Source of the DNA: Maylandia zebra
Taxonomy: Eukaryota; Chordata; Actinopteri; Cichliformes; Cichlidae
Assembly (NCBI RefSeq): GCF_041146795.1
Contig: NC_135177.1
Location: forward strand, 4,371,560 to 4,435,559
Reading direction: 5' to 3'
DNA length: 64,000 nucleotides
The notes beneath the pieces were generated by a model, which ran no database searches, was not told the DNA's origin, and saw nothing but the letters and a program-made list of their open reading frames with translations. Below are positions 1 through 13,149 of the stretch, piece by piece (the stretch's first letter is position 1; each line of letters opens with the position of its first letter). A program made the position numbers and the translations under genes.

Positions 1-1257
1 ACAGCGCCACCTAGTGGGAACAGGAAATGTCATGTTTTACACTTTGGGGTACAGTATTGTGATGGGTGACATCTGCAGCCTCAAATTTCTCCAGGAAAGC
101 CTTAAGGAGTTGGTCTTGGGTTACAGTGAAAACTGTGACTTTTCACGAAAGGGTGTGACCCCAGCAGCATGGCGAACTTTGATGTCACGCCATGAAGAAA
201 GAAATTAGTATAACTCAATGAAATCCAGTCTGATCAGTACCAGACTTTACAGGCATGATGTCAGACCCGCCCTGAACAGATTGATATGCCCATTGTCGGA
301 AATACGGACAGCGCCACCTAGTGGCAACAGGAAATGTCATGGCTTTAACTTTGTTGTACTGATTTTCACAGGTTGATCGTGGCCACCTCAAAAGCGGTGA
401 ATATCACCATCAGTCCCTCGTGATGCTTCAGTGCAAAAATTGTGACTTTAAACTGAACGGCGCACCCTGGTGGCAACGCGGTTCATCATGAAAGATGAAG
501 TGGCTTTTGAGGGGCTTGGAAAGTTTATAGAGGCTTGAAATTTGGCACACACCTCCAAATGGATGAAGGCATTGTTGTTATGTAACCATTTTCCTTGAAT
601 AGCGCAAAATGGCTCCACAGCGCCCCCTACAATATTTCAAAACATCAGCCCCAGCTCTGTGTTTCATCTATGAGTCTGACACTTGGTAAGCTTGTGTAAG
701 ATATCAAGATGTACAAAAAAGTCTCTTGGAGCAATATCCCACATCCAACAGGAAGTCAGCCATTTTAAAATTAATGTGTAATTTTGATGACATTTTCCCC
801 CCTTTTCAGGCCTCATACTTTGACGAACTCCTCCAAGGGATTTCATCATATTGAAGCATTCTTCAGTGTGTAGAATCTAAAGACCTTTGTGATGTTAAAT
901 TGCGAAGCTTTTTCCGTTCAGGGAAACGGGGTGGTCATGGCGGCACGTAGAGTTTCAATCACTCGCAAAAAGCAGTAATCTGCTGTCACTAAAAAACACA
1001 ATGTCCAATCTCTCCCAAAGGTCGCAGGTGTGATGAGACTCGAGCTTGGAAATGTTTGTTATGCTATTTGTCAATAATGGTTAGAGCGCCACCTAGTGGC
1101 ATGTCTATAATCCTGGTTGAATAAGATGAAATGTTAGCTGGTGATTAAAAGCATGAAATCCATCAATGTAACATCACATCGGACGTGCCTGTTTGAGGTG
1201 TTGGCAGTGGCTCGACGTGCCGGGGGTGCGAGGGCCCTCATAACGCTGCTTGCAGCT

Positions 1258-1260
1258 TTA

Positions 1261-1290
<30 letters not shown>
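1258..1290. repeat. (ATT)n microsatellite between units A and B
   Basis: Eleven or so ATT repeats follow the conserved unit end. Shorter tracts of the same repeat lie at 3148-3174, 5157-5194, 7053-7067, 8933-8948 and 10809-10824, always at a unit junction. Antisense reading gives a poly-isoleucine frame, which is not a gene. Confidence 0.95.
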
Positions 1291-1291
<1 letters not shown>

Positions 1292-3147
1292 CGGCAAATG
1301 AATTGGCCGTTTGAGGGCCTAAACATGCTCGAAAACTCATGAAACTTTGCACACGCGTCAGGTCTGGTGAAAATTTACGTATTTTAATGTTCTCAGACAT
1401 GGCCAGGGAAAATTAGCTCAGTAGCGCCACCTAGAAAAATGAAAAACGCGAGCCCCCGGTATGGGTATGACCTACATGTTTGAAAGTCGGTACACCTATA
1501 TAACGTTCCGAGTCGAACAAAAAAGTCTATTATGGCAATGTCCTAAACCCAACAGGAAGTCCGCCATTTTGGATTGAAGGTGACATTTTGGGTCTGATTT
1601 TACCGTTTCCATGCCTTGTACTTTAACGAACTCCTCCTTGGGATTTGGTCCTATAAACTTCAAATTTGGACAGTGTCAACTACACCCTTGTGCCATGTTA
1701 AATTGCGGAGCTTTTGAGTTTTCACAATACTATGAGGCCGTGGCGCCATGGCGAATTTTGATGACTCGCCATGAAAATCTTATTGGCTCTCATTCTGTCA
1801 TACATGTTCCGATCTGGACCAAAGAGCACACATATGATAAGGCTCCACCCCTGAACATATTTCAACTGCCATATTTGACATCAAGGACAGCGCCACCTAG
1901 TGGGAACAGGAAATGTCATGTTTTACACTTTGGGGTACAGTATAGTGATGGGTGACATCTGCAGCCTCATATTTCTCCAGGAAAGCCTTAAGGAGTTGGT
2001 CTTGGGTTACAGTGAAAACTGTGACTTTTCGCAAAAGGGTGTGACCCCAGCGGCGTGGCGAACTTTGATGTCACGCCATGAAGAAACAAATTAGTATAAC
2101 TCAATGAAATCCAGTCTGATCAGTACCAGACTTTACAGGCATGATGTCAGACCCGCCCTGAACAGATTGATGTGCCCATTGTCGGAAATACGGACAGCGC
2201 CACCTAGTGGCAACAGGAAATGTCATGGCTTTAATTTTGTTGTACTGATTTTCACAGGTTCATCTTGGCCACCTCAAAAGCGGTGAATATCACCATCAGT
2301 CCCTCGTGATGCTTCAGTGCAAAAATTGTGAGTTTAAACTGAACGGCGCACCCTGGTGGCAACGCTGTTCAACATGAAAGATGAAGTGGCTTTTGAGGGT
2401 CTTGGCAAGTTTATAGAGGCTTGAAATTTGGCACACACCTCCAAATGGATGAAGGCTTTGTTGGCATGTGATCATTTTCATTGAATAGCGCGAAATGGCT
2501 CCACAGCGCCCCCTACAAAATTTCAAAACATCAGCCCCAGCTCTGTGTTTTATGTATGAGTCTGAAACCTGGTAAGCTTATAGGAGATATCAGGATGTAC
2601 AAAAAAGTCTCTTGGAGTAATATCCCAAATCCAACAGGAACTCAGCCATTTTAAAATTAATGTGTAATTTTGGCGACATTTTCCCCTCTTTCCAGGCATT
2701 GTTCTTTGACGAACTCCTCCAAGGGATTTCATCATATTGAACCAATCTCCTGTGTGTGGAATCTAAAGACCTTTGTGATGTTAAATTGCGAAGGTTTTTA
2801 CATTCAGGGAAACGGGGTGGTCATGGCGGCACGTGGAGTTTGAATCACTCTCCAAAAAGCAGTAATCTGCTGTCACTCAAAAACACAATGTCCAATCTCT
2901 CCCAAACGTCTCAGGTGTGATGAGACTCGAGCTCGGAAATGTTTGGTATGCCATTTGTCGGTAATAGTTAGAGCGCCACCTATTGGGACGACTATAATCA
3001 TGGTTCAATGAGATGAAATGTTAGCTGGTGGTTAAATGCATGAATTCCATCAATGTGACATCACATCGGACGTGCTGGTTTTAGGTGTTGGGCGTGGCTC
3101 GACACGCCGGGGGTGCGAGGGCCCTCATAACGCTGCTTGCAGCTTTA

Positions 3148-3178
<31 letters not shown>

Positions 3179-5039
3179 CGAAACAAGGGCCTTTTTGAGG
3201 GCCTAAACATGCTCAAAAACTCATGAAATTTTGCACACATGCCAGGTCTGGTGAAAAATTTTGTATTTTAATGGTTTTACATATGAGCACTGGGAAATGG
3301 CTCTAGAGCGCCACCTATGCCTTGTTAAATGCAGCCCTACGACCACATCGTTTGAGCTACATGTATGAAATTTGGCACACATGTGTATCATGCCAAGACG
3401 AACAAAAAAGTCTGTGGGCCCATTGACGCAAACCCAACAGGAAGTCCGCCATTTGGAAGAGAAGGTGACATTTTGGCTCTAATTTTGCCATTTCCATGCC
3501 TCGAACTTTTGCGAACTCCTCCTTGGGATTTGGTCGTATAAGCTTCATCTTTGGTCAGTTTCAACTACACACCTGGGCCATGTTAAATTGCGGAGCTTTT
3601 GAGTTTTCACAATACCATGAGGCCGTGGCGCCATGGCGAATTTCGATGACTCGCCATGAAAATCTTATTGCCTCTCATTTTGTCATACATTTTCTGACCT
3701 TGACCAAAGTGAACACATATGATAAGGCTCCACCCCTGAACATATTTCAACTGCCATATTTGACACCAGGGACAGCGCCACCTAGTGGGAACAGGAAATG
3801 TCATGTTTTACACTTTGGGGTACAGTATTGTGATGGGTGACATCTGCAGCCTCAAATTTCTCCAGGAAAGCCTTAAGGAGTTGGTCTTGGGTTACAGTGA
3901 AAACTGTGACTTTTCGCAAAAGGGTGTGACCCCAGCAGCATGGCGAACTTTGATGTCACGCCATGAAGAAACAAATTAGTATAACTCAATGAAATCCAGT
4001 CTGATCAGTACCAGACTTTACAGGCATGATGACAGACCCGCCCTGAACAGATTGATGTGCCCATTGTCGGGAATACGGACAGCGCCACCTAGTGGGAACA
4101 GGAAATGTCATGGCTTTAATTTTGTTGTACTGATTTTCACAGGTTCATCGTGGCCACCTCAAAAGCGGTGAATATCACCATCAGTCCCTTGTGATGCTTC
4201 AGTGCAAAAATTGTGACTTTAAACTGAACGGCGCACCCTGGTGGCAACGCGGTTCACCATGAAAGATGAAGTGGCTTTTGAGGGGCTTGGAAAGTTTAAA
4301 AAGTCTTGAAATTTGGCGCACACCTCCAATGTGGTTAAGGCTTTGTTGTTATGTGATCATTTTCATTGAATATCCCAAAATGGCTCCACAGCGCCCCCTA
4401 CAAAATTTCAAAATCACAGCCCCTGCTCTGTGTTTTATGTATGAGTCTGAAACCTGGTAAGCTTATAGGAGATATCAAGATGTACAAAAAAGTCTTTTGG
4501 AGCAATATCCCAAATCCAACAGGAAGTCAGCCATTTTAAAATTAATGTGCAATTTTGGCAACATTTTCCCCTCTTTCCAGGCATCGTTCTTTGCCGAACT
4601 CCTCCAAGGGATTTCATCATATTGCACTATTCTTCAGTGTGTGGAATCCAAAGACCTTTGTGTTGTTAAATTGCGAAGCTTTTTACGTTCAGGGAAACGG
4701 GGTGGTTATGGCGGCACGTAGACTCTCAATCACTCGCCAAAACGCAGTAATATGCTGTCACTCAAAAACACAATGTCCAATCTCACCCAAAGGTCGCAGG
4801 CATAATGAGACTCGAGTTCGGAAATGTTTGTTATGCCATTTGTACATAATGGTTAGAGTGCCACCTAGTGGAACGAGTAGCTAATCATGAATGAATGAGT
4901 TGAAATGTTAGCTGGTGGTTAAATGCATGAATTCCATCAATGTGACATCGATCGGACGTGCTGGTTTTAGGTGTTGGGCGTGGCTCGACGTGCCGGGGGT
5001 GCGAGGGCCCTCATAACGCTGCTTGCAGCTTTAATTATT

Positions 5040-5147
5040 AGGGCCCGAGCACCGAGAGTGCGAAGGCCCTATTGTATCTGCTCCGTTTCTTATTATTAGG
5101 GCCCGAGCACCGAGAGTGCGAAGGCCCTATTGTATCTGCTCCGTTTC

Positions 5148-5157
<10 letters not shown>
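5040..5157. repeat. Tandem pair of 58-bp hairpin units (H1)
   Basis: Two copies at a 58-base period (hairpins 5040-5070 and 5098-5128) sit between units C and D. Each has an outer stem AGGGCC/GGCCCT and an inner stem GCAC/GTGC around CGAGA, followed by ATTGTATCTGCTCCGTTTCT and (ATT)n. The unit occurs at only one of the six junctions. Confidence 0.85.
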
Positions 5158-5198
<41 letters not shown>

Positions 5199-8100
5199 CG
5201 AAACAAGGGCCTTTTTGAGGGCCTAAACATGCTCAAAAACTCATGAAATTTTGCACACATGCCAGGTCTGGTGAAAAATTTTGTATTTTAATGGTTTTAC
5301 TTATGAGCACTGGGAAATGGCTCTAGAGCGCCACCTATGCCTTGTTAAATGCAGCCCTACGACCACATGGTTTGAGCTACATGTATGAAATTTGGCACAC
5401 ATGTGTATCATTCCAAGACGAACAAAAAAGTCTGTGGGCCCATTGACGCAAACCCAACAGGAAGTCCGCCATTTGGAAGAGAAGGTGACATTTTGGCTCT
5501 AATTTTGCCATTTCCATGCCTCGAACTTTTGCGAACTCCTCCTTGGGATTTGGGCGTATAAGCTTAAAATTTGGACAGTGTCAACTACACCCTTGTGCCA
5601 TGTTAAATTGCGGAGCTTTTGAGTTTTCACAATACCATGAGGCCGTGGCGCCATGGCGAATTTCGATGACTCGCCAAGAAAATCTTATTGCCTCTCATTT
5701 TGTCATACATTTTCTGACCTTGACCAAAGAGCACACATATGATAAGGCTCCACCCCTGAACATATTTCAACTGCCATATTTGACATAAGGGCCAGCGCCA
5801 CCTAGTGGGAACAGGAAATGTCATGTTTTACACTTTGGGGTACAGTATAGTGATGGGTGACATCTGCAGCCTCAAATTTCTCCAGAAAAGCCTTAAGGAG
5901 TTGGTCTTGGGTTACAGTGAAAACTGTGACTTTTCGCAAAAGGGTGTGACCCCAGCAGCATGGCGAACTTTGATGTCACGCCATGAAGAAAGAAATTAGT
6001 ATAACTCAATGAAATCCAGTTTGATCAGTACCAGACTTTACAGGCATGATGTCAGACCCGCCCTGAACAGATTGATGTGCCCATTGTCGGGAATACGGAC
6101 AGCGCCACCTAGTGGGAACAGGAAATGTCATGGCTTTAATTTTGTTGTACTGATTTTCACAGGTTCATCGTGGCCACCTCAAAAGCGGTGAATATCACCA
6201 TCAGTCCCTCGTGATGCTTCAGTGCAAAAATTGTGACTGTAAACTGAACGGCGCACCCTGGTGGCAACGCGGTCCACCATGAAAGATGAAGTGGCTTTTG
6301 AGGGGCTTGGAAAGTATATAGAGGCTTTAAATTTAGCACACACCTCCAAATGGATGAAGGCTTTGTTGTCATGTGATCATTTTCATTGAATAGCGCGAAA
6401 TGGCTCCACAGCGCCCCCTAAAAAATTTAATAATCACAGCCCCAGCTCTGTGTTTTATGTATGAGTCTGAAACCTGGTAAGCTTATAGGAGATATCAAGA
6501 TGTACAAAAAAGTCTCTTGGAGCAATATCCCAAATCCAACAGGAAGTCAGCCATTTTAAAATTAATGTGCAATTTTGGCGACATTTTCCCCTCTTTTCAG
6601 GCTTCATACTTTGACGAACTCCTCCAAGGGATTTCATCATATTGAACCATTCTCCAGTGTGTGGAATCTAAAGACCTTTGTGATTTTAAATTGCGAAGCT
6701 TTTTACGTTCAGGGAAACGGGATGGTCATGGCGCCACGTGGAGTTTGAATCACTCGCCAAAAAGCAGTAATCTGCTGTCACTCAAAAACACAATGTCCAA
6801 TCTCTCCCAAAGGTCGCAGACATGATGAGACTCAAGCTCGGAAATGTTTGTTATGCCATTTGTCATTAATGGTTAGAGCGCCACCTAGTGGGACGACTAT
6901 AATCATGATTGAATGAGATGAAAGGTTAGCTGTTGGTTAAATGCATGAATTCCATCAATGTGACATCAGATCGGAGGTGCTGGTTTTAGGTGTTGGGCGT
7001 GGCTCGACGCGCCGGGGGTGCGAGGGCCCTCATAACGCTGCTTGCAGCTTTAATTATTATTATTATTCAGGCGAAACAAGGGCCTTTTTGAGGGCCTAAA
7101 CATGCTCAAAAACTCATGAAATTTTGCACACATGCCAGGTCTGGTGAAAAATTTTGTATTTTAATGGTTTTACATATGAGCACTGGGAAATGGCTCTACA
7201 GCGCCACCTATGCCTTGTTAAATGCAGCCCTACGACCACATCGTTTCAGCTACATGTATGAAATTTGGCACACATGTGTATCATGCCGAGTCGAACAAAA
7301 AAGTCTGTGGGCCCATTGATGCAAACCCAACAGGAAGTCCGCCATTTGGAAGAGAAGGTGACATTTTGGCTCTAATTTTGCCATTTCCATGCCTCGAACT
7401 TTTGCGAACTCCTCCTTGGGGTTTCATTTCATAACCTTCAAATTTGGACAGTGTCAACTACACCCTTGTGCCATGTTAAATTGCGGAGCTTTTGAGTTTT
7501 CACAATACTATGAGGCCGTGGCGCCATGGCGAATTTCGATGACTCGCCATGAAAATCTTATTGCCTCTCATTTTGTCATACATTTTCTGACCTTGACCAA
7601 AGTGAACACATATGATAAGGCTCCACCCCTGAACATATTTCAACTGCCATATTTGACACCAGGGACAGCGCCACCTAGTGGGAACAGGAAATGTCATGTT
7701 TTACACTTTGGGGTACAGTATAGTGATGGGTGACACCTGCAGCCTCAAATTTCTCCAGGAAAGCCTTAAGGAGTTGGTCTTGGGTTACAGTGAAAACTGT
7801 GACTTTTCGCAAAAGGGTGTGACCCCAGCAGCATGGCGAACTTTGATGTCACGCCATGAAGAAACAAATTAGTATAACTCAATGAAATCCAGTCTGTTCA
7901 GTACCAGACTTTACAGGCATGATGTCAGACCCGCCCTGAACAGATTGATGTGCCCATTGTCGGAAATACGGACAGCGCCACCTAGTGGCAACAGGAAATG
8001 TCATGGCTTTAATTTTGTTGTACTGATTTTCACAGGTTCATCGTGGCCACCTCAAAAGCGGTGAATATCACCATCAGTCCTTGATGATGCTTTAGTGCAA

Positions 8101-11100
8101 AAATTGTGACTTTAAACTGAACGGCGCACCCTGGTGGCAACGCTGTTCACCGTGAAAAATGAAGTGGCTTTTGAGGGGCTTGGAAAGTTTAAAAAGTCTT
8201 GAAATTTGGCGCACACCTCCAATGTGGTTAAGGCTTTGTTGTTATGTGATCATTTTCATTGAATATCCCAAAATGGCTCCACAGCGCCCCCTACAAAATT
8301 TCAAAACCACAGCCCCAGCTCTGTGTTTTATGTATGAATCTGAAACCTGGTAAGCTTATAGGAGATATCAAGATGTACAAAAAAGTCTCTTGGAGCAATA
8401 TCCCAAATCCAACAGGAAGTCAGCCATTTTAAAATTAATGTGCAATTTTGGCGACATTTTCCCCTCTTTTCAGGCTTCATACTTTGACGAACTCCTCCAA
8501 GGGATTTCATCATATTGAACCATTCTCCAGTGTGTGGAATCTAAAGACCTTTGTGATGTTAAATTGCGAAGCTTTTTACGTCCAGGGAAACGGGGTGGTT
8601 ATGGCGGCACTTAGAGTTTGAATCACTGGCCAAAAAGCAGTAATCTGCTGTCACTCAAAAACACAATGTCCAATCTCTCCCAAACGTCTCAGGTGTGATG
8701 AGACTCGAGCTTGGAAGTGTTTGTTATGCCATTTGTACATAATGGTTAGAGCGCCACCTAGTGGAACGACTGACTAATCATGAATGAATGAGTTGAAATG
8801 TTAGCTGGTGGTTAAATGCATGAATTCCATCAATGTGACATCAGATCGGACGTGCTGGTTTTAGGTGTTGGGCGTGGCTCGACGCGCCGGGGGTGCGAGG
8901 GCCCTCATAACGCTGCTTGCAGCTTTAATTATTATTATTATTATTATTCAGGCAAAACAAGGGCCTTTTTGAGGGCCTAAACATGCTCAAAAACTCATGA
9001 AATTTTGCACACATGCCAGGTCTGGTGAAAAATTTTGTATTTTAATGGTTTTACATATGAGCACTGGGAAATGGCTCTACAGCGCCACCTATGCCTTGTT
9101 AAATGCAGCCCTACGACCACATCGTTTCAGCTACATGTATGAAATTTGGCACACATGTGTATCATGCCGAGTCGAACAAAAAAGTCTGTGGGCCCATTGA
9201 TGCAAACCCAACAGGAAGTCCGCCATTTGGAAGAGAAGGTGACATTTTGGCTCTAATTTTGCCATTTCCATGCCTCGAACTTTTGCGAACTCCTCCTTGG
9301 GATTTGGTTGTATAAGCTTCATCTTTGGTCAGTGTCAACTACACACCTGGGCCATGTTAAATTGCGGAGCTTTTGAGTTTTCACAATACTATGAGGCCGT
9401 GGCGCCATGGCGAATTTCGATGACTCGCCATGAAAATCTTATTGCCTCTCATTTTGTCATACATTTTCTGACCTTGACCAAAGTGAACACATATGATAAG
9501 GCTCCACCCCTGAACATATTTCAACTGCCATATTTGACACCAGGGACAGCGCCACCTAGTGGGAACAGGAAATGTCATGTTTTACACTTTGGGGTACAGT
9601 ATAGTGATGGGTGACACCTGCAGCCTCAAATTTCTCCAGGAAAGCCTTAAGGAGTTGGTCTTGGGTTACAGTGAAAACTGTGACTTTTCGCAAAAGGGTG
9701 TGACCCCAGCAGCATGGCGAACTTTAATGTCACGCCATGAAGAAACAAATTAGTATAACTCAATGAAATCCAGTCTGTTCAGTACCAGACTTTACAGGCA
9801 TGATGTCAGACCCGCCCTGAACAGATTGATGTGCCCATTGTCGGGAATACGGACAGCGCCACCTAGTGGCAACAGGAAATGTCATGGCTTTAATTTTGTT
9901 GTACTGATTTTCACAGGTTCATCGTGGCCACCTCAAAAGCGGTGAATATCAACATCAGTCCCTCGTGATGCTTCAGTGCAAAAATTGTGACTTTAAACTG
10001 AACGGCGCACCCTGGTGGCAACGCGGTCCACCATGAAAGATGAAGTGGCTTTTGAGGGGCTTGGAAAGTATATAGAGGCTTTAAATTTAGCACACCCCTC
10101 CAAATGGATGAAGGCTTTGTTGTCATGTGATCATTTTTATTGAATAGCGCGAAATGGCTCCACAGCGCCCCCTACAAAATTTCAAAACCACAGCCCCAGC
10201 TCTGTGTTTTATGTATGAGTCTGAAACCTGGTAAGCTTATAGGAGATATCAAGATGTACAAAAAAGTCTCTTGGAGCAATATCCAAAATCCAACAGGAAG
10301 TCAGCCATTTTAAAATTAATGTGCAATTTTGGCGACATTTTCCCCTCTTTTCAGGCTTCATACTTTGACGAACTCCTCCAAGGGATTTCATCATATTGAA
10401 CCATTCTCCAGTGTGTGGAATCTAAAGACCTTTGTGATGTTAAATTGCGAAGGTTTTTACGTTCAAGGAAACGGGGTGGTCATGGCGGCACGTGGAGTTT
10501 CAATCACTCGCCAAAAAGCAGTAATATGCTGTCACTCAAAGACACAAAGTCCAATCTCTCCCAAAGGTCGCAGGCGTGATGAGACTCGAGCTCGGAAATG
10601 TTTGTTATGCCCTTTGTCTATAATGGTTAGAGCGCCACCTAGTGGGACGACTATACTCATGGTTGAACCAAATGAAATGTTAACTGGTGGTTAAATGCAT
10701 GAATTCCATCAATGTGACATCAGATCGGACGTGCTGGTTTCAGGTGTTGGGCATGGCTCGACACGCCGGGGGTGCGAGGGCCCTCATAACGCTGCTTGCA
10801 GCTTTAATTATTATTATTATTATTCCGGCAAATGAATTGGCCGTTTGAGGGCCTAAACATGCTCGAAAACTCATGAAATTTTGCACACGCGTCAGGTCTG
10901 GTGAAAATTTACGTATTTTAATGTTTTCAGACATGGCCAGGGAAAATTAGCTCAGTAGCGCCACCTAGAAAATTGAAAAACGCGAGCCCCCGGTATGGGT
11001 ATGGCCTACAAGTTTGAAAGTCGGTACACCGTTATAACGTTCAGAGTCGAACAAAAAAGTCTATTATGGCAATGTCCTAAACCCAACAGGAAGTCCGCCA

Positions 11101-11520
11101 TTTTGGATTGAAGGTGACATTTTGGCTCTGATTTTACCGTTTCCATGCCTTGTACTTTAACGAACTCCTCCTTGGGATTTGGTCCTATATACTTCAAATT
11201 TGGACAGTGTCAACTACACCCTTGTGCCATGTTAAATTGCGGAGCTTTTGAGTTTTCACAATACTATGAGGCCGTGGCGCCATGGCGAATTTCGATGACT
11301 CGCCATCAAAATCTTATTGCCTCTCATTTTGTCATACATTTTCTGACCTTGACCAAAGTGAACACATATGATAAGGCTCCACCCCTGAACATATTTCAAC
11401 TGCCATATTTGACATCAGCGACAGCGCCACCTAGTGGGAACAGGAAATGTCATGTTTTACACTTTGGGGTACAGTATTGTGATGGGTGACATCTGCAGCC
11501 TCAAATTTCTCCAGGAAAGA

Positions 11521-11625
11521 GAAACAGTAACTCAATAGTGTGGATGCTTAAAGCATCCACACAATAATAAAGAATAAAGAGAAACAGGAACTCAATAGTG
11601 TGGATGCTTAAAGCATCCACACAAC
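11521..11625. repeat. Tandem pair of 60-bp palindromic units (H2)
   Basis: Two copies at exactly 60 bases contain a 25-nt palindrome (12-bp stem GTGTGGATGCTT, one-base centre) at 11538-11562 and 11598-11622. Each is preceded by GAAACAGKAACTCAATA. The first abuts the point where array unit G stops abruptly, so H2 marks the junction of two repeat complexes. Single copies of the palindrome recur at 20894-20918 and 23462-23486. Confidence 0.9.
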
Positions 11626-11629
11626 TAGA

Positions 11630-12480
11630 AAAATTTGCATTTCCTGCGAAAATGCAGTGTGGATGCTTAAAGCTGAAGCTGTATGCAAAAACTAGCTGAA
11701 AAAGCTGAAAAGTTGCAGAAATTGTAAAAACTTTGCAGAAGCAAAAGAAGTTTGCTAAAATGGAATAACTTAGCAGAACTGCAATATCTTAGAGGAAACA
11801 TAATACTTGGCAGAAATACAATAGCATAGCAGAATTTAGCAGAAATATTGTAACTTACCAGAAACATGATAACTTCTCAAAAATACAAGAATTTAGGAGA
11901 AATAGTATAAGATAACAGAAAGAATATATTTAGCCAAAAATACTTAAACATTACAGAAACACTATGATTTAGAAAAATAGTACAACAGAGCAGAAATATT
12001 GTGATTTACCAGAGACACTGTGATGAACTATGAATATTGTAATTTTAAATTAAGACTATGTTTTAGCACAAATATTATAATTTGGCAGAAATACTATAAT
12101 TTAGCAGAAACACTATATTAAGCACAAATCCCATAAAAAGCAGAAATACTGTACTATGATTTAGTAGAAAAACTATAATTATTCAGAAATACTACATTTA
12201 GCAGAAATACTATATTAAGCACAAATCCTATGAAAAGCAGAAATAGTATGATTAAGCATAAATACTACATTTAGCAGAAATACTATATTAAGCACAAATC
12301 TTATAAAAAGCAGAAATAGTATATTAAGCACAAATCCTATAAAAGCAGAAATAGTATATTAAGCACAAATCTTATAAAATAGCAGAAATAGTATGATTTA
12401 GCACAATAGTAATAAGTTAAACAGAAAAATTGGAAAAGCAAAATGGACAGCTGAAAAAATGCTGAACATGCTGAGGGTCC
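11630..12480. repeat. A-rich degenerate minisatellite
   Basis: Loose tandem copies of 15 to 35 bases built on AGCAGAAATACTATAATTT and AAGCACAAATCCTATAAAA. The same sequence class returns at 16926-17340 and 18984-19400. No coding sequence is seen. Confidence 0.85.
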
Positions 12481-12664
12481 CTCAAATATACTAGTTAAAT
12501 GACAAAAATCTGCAAAAAAATTTATGACAGCCACACAATTATAAATATGTACACATGAGGAAACACACATGCACAGAGAGACACACACACAAGATCCAAT
12601 TCAGTCAACCAGTCTAAATATATTGAATTTGAATCTTACAATGAGATCATCCCATTAAAAGGCT

Positions 12665-12692
12665 TTCTCTCTCTCTCTCTCTCTCTCTCTGT

Positions 12693-12727
<35 letters not shown>

Positions 12728-12762
12728 ACATGCACACACACACGCACACACAAACACACACA
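12665..12762. repeat. (CT)n / (CA)n microsatellite
   Basis: A CT run (12665-12690) passes into CA-rich repeats up to about 12762. The same CT or CA prelude precedes other copies of the head module (17480-17540, 22036-22071). Confidence 0.95.
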
Positions 12763-12779
12763 GACAGACACAGAGGGAG

Positions 12780-12967
12780 AGAGCTGCCGAATTTAAATCC
12801 ACCAATCCGAGTGGCTGTTTACGTTTTCCCGCCAAAAAAGGTGCATCTTTTTACACACGCAGCACAGAGAGGCACAGGATTATTGCAGTCTATTTCTCAT
12901 AGTGACGACTCCCCTCAAACAAATGACCATAATTTCCTAACCGTAGGGGCTAGAGCGGTCATTCTTA
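12780..12967 (+). repeat. Head module copy 1 (split by Harbinger insertion)
   Basis: Begins GAGCTGCCGAATTTAAATCC and contains CCAATC followed about 25 bases on by TTTCCCGCCAAAA (CCAAT-box and E2F-like). It is interrupted after TTA at 12965-12967 and resumes at 16559 with TTACACCGTTTTGTTC. Uninterrupted copies at about 17545, 19520 and 22094 show the empty site. Confidence 0.85.
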
Positions 12968-13149
12968 CGGTGTGTTCACACCGAACGCGATGGACGCGAA
13001 TAAAACGCCCCAAACGCCCCTAATTTGACGCGTGTACATTCGCGTCTCAACGCGTGTCCAAGAAAAATCCATCGATATTTTGACGCGCGTGAACCGGAAA
13101 TGTGGGAGGAATGTGGGAGGGAGTTGTGCCAGACCGGTATCTTTGCAAG

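Larger units (their letters stand above)
4..11437 (-). promoter_or_regulatory. 17 CTCF-core-like motifs, all in one orientation
   Basis: GCGCCACCTAGTGG occurs exactly at starts 4, 311, 1086, 1890, 2197, 3775, 4082, 5795, 6102, 6878, 7668, 7975, 8751, 9549, 9856, 10632 and 11424. Its reverse complement CCACTAGGTGGCGC satisfies the published CTCF core CCACYAGRKGGCRS at every position. Single-change variants lie at 2973 and 4858, and a second related form (GCGCACCCTGGTGG, e.g. 460-473) occurs once per unit. In complete units the three exact sites are spaced about 307 and 776 bases apart. All match the core on the minus strand. Binding is an inference; only the motif match is seen. Confidence 0.5.
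1..11520 (+). repeat. Head-to-tail array of ~1.86 kb repeat units
   Basis: Six junctions of the form 'GCTGCTTGCAGCTTTAATT' followed by (ATT)n separate seven copies: A (1-1257, 3' part), B (1291-3147), C (3175-5034), D (5195-7052), E (7068-8932), F (8949-10808) and G (10825-11520, 5' part). B and G begin CCGGCAAATGAATTGGCC and share a distinct first ~250 bases; C to F begin CAGGCRAAACAAGGGCC, so two subfamilies are present. Each unit is built from diverged sub-repeats: AACAGGAAGTC, GAACTCCTCC and TTAAATTGCG recur about 1 kb apart in a unit. Short open frames of 60 to 114 codons recur in each copy only because the copies are nearly identical; unit D has a stop where others do not. I see no protein family. 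Copies E and F are the most alike. Similar CGCCACCTAGTGG repeats are widespread in teleost genomes; I cannot assign a named family. Confidence 0.9.

Noticed and set aside
1134..1400. Minus-strand frame with a poly-isoleucine run (also 10740-10934)
   Set aside because: It is the translation of the (ATT)n microsatellite.
14..11489. Recurring 60-, 64- and 114-codon frames in every unit of the array
   Set aside because: They recur because the units are nearly identical. One copy is cut by a stop, several overlap on opposite strands, and none resembles a protein family.
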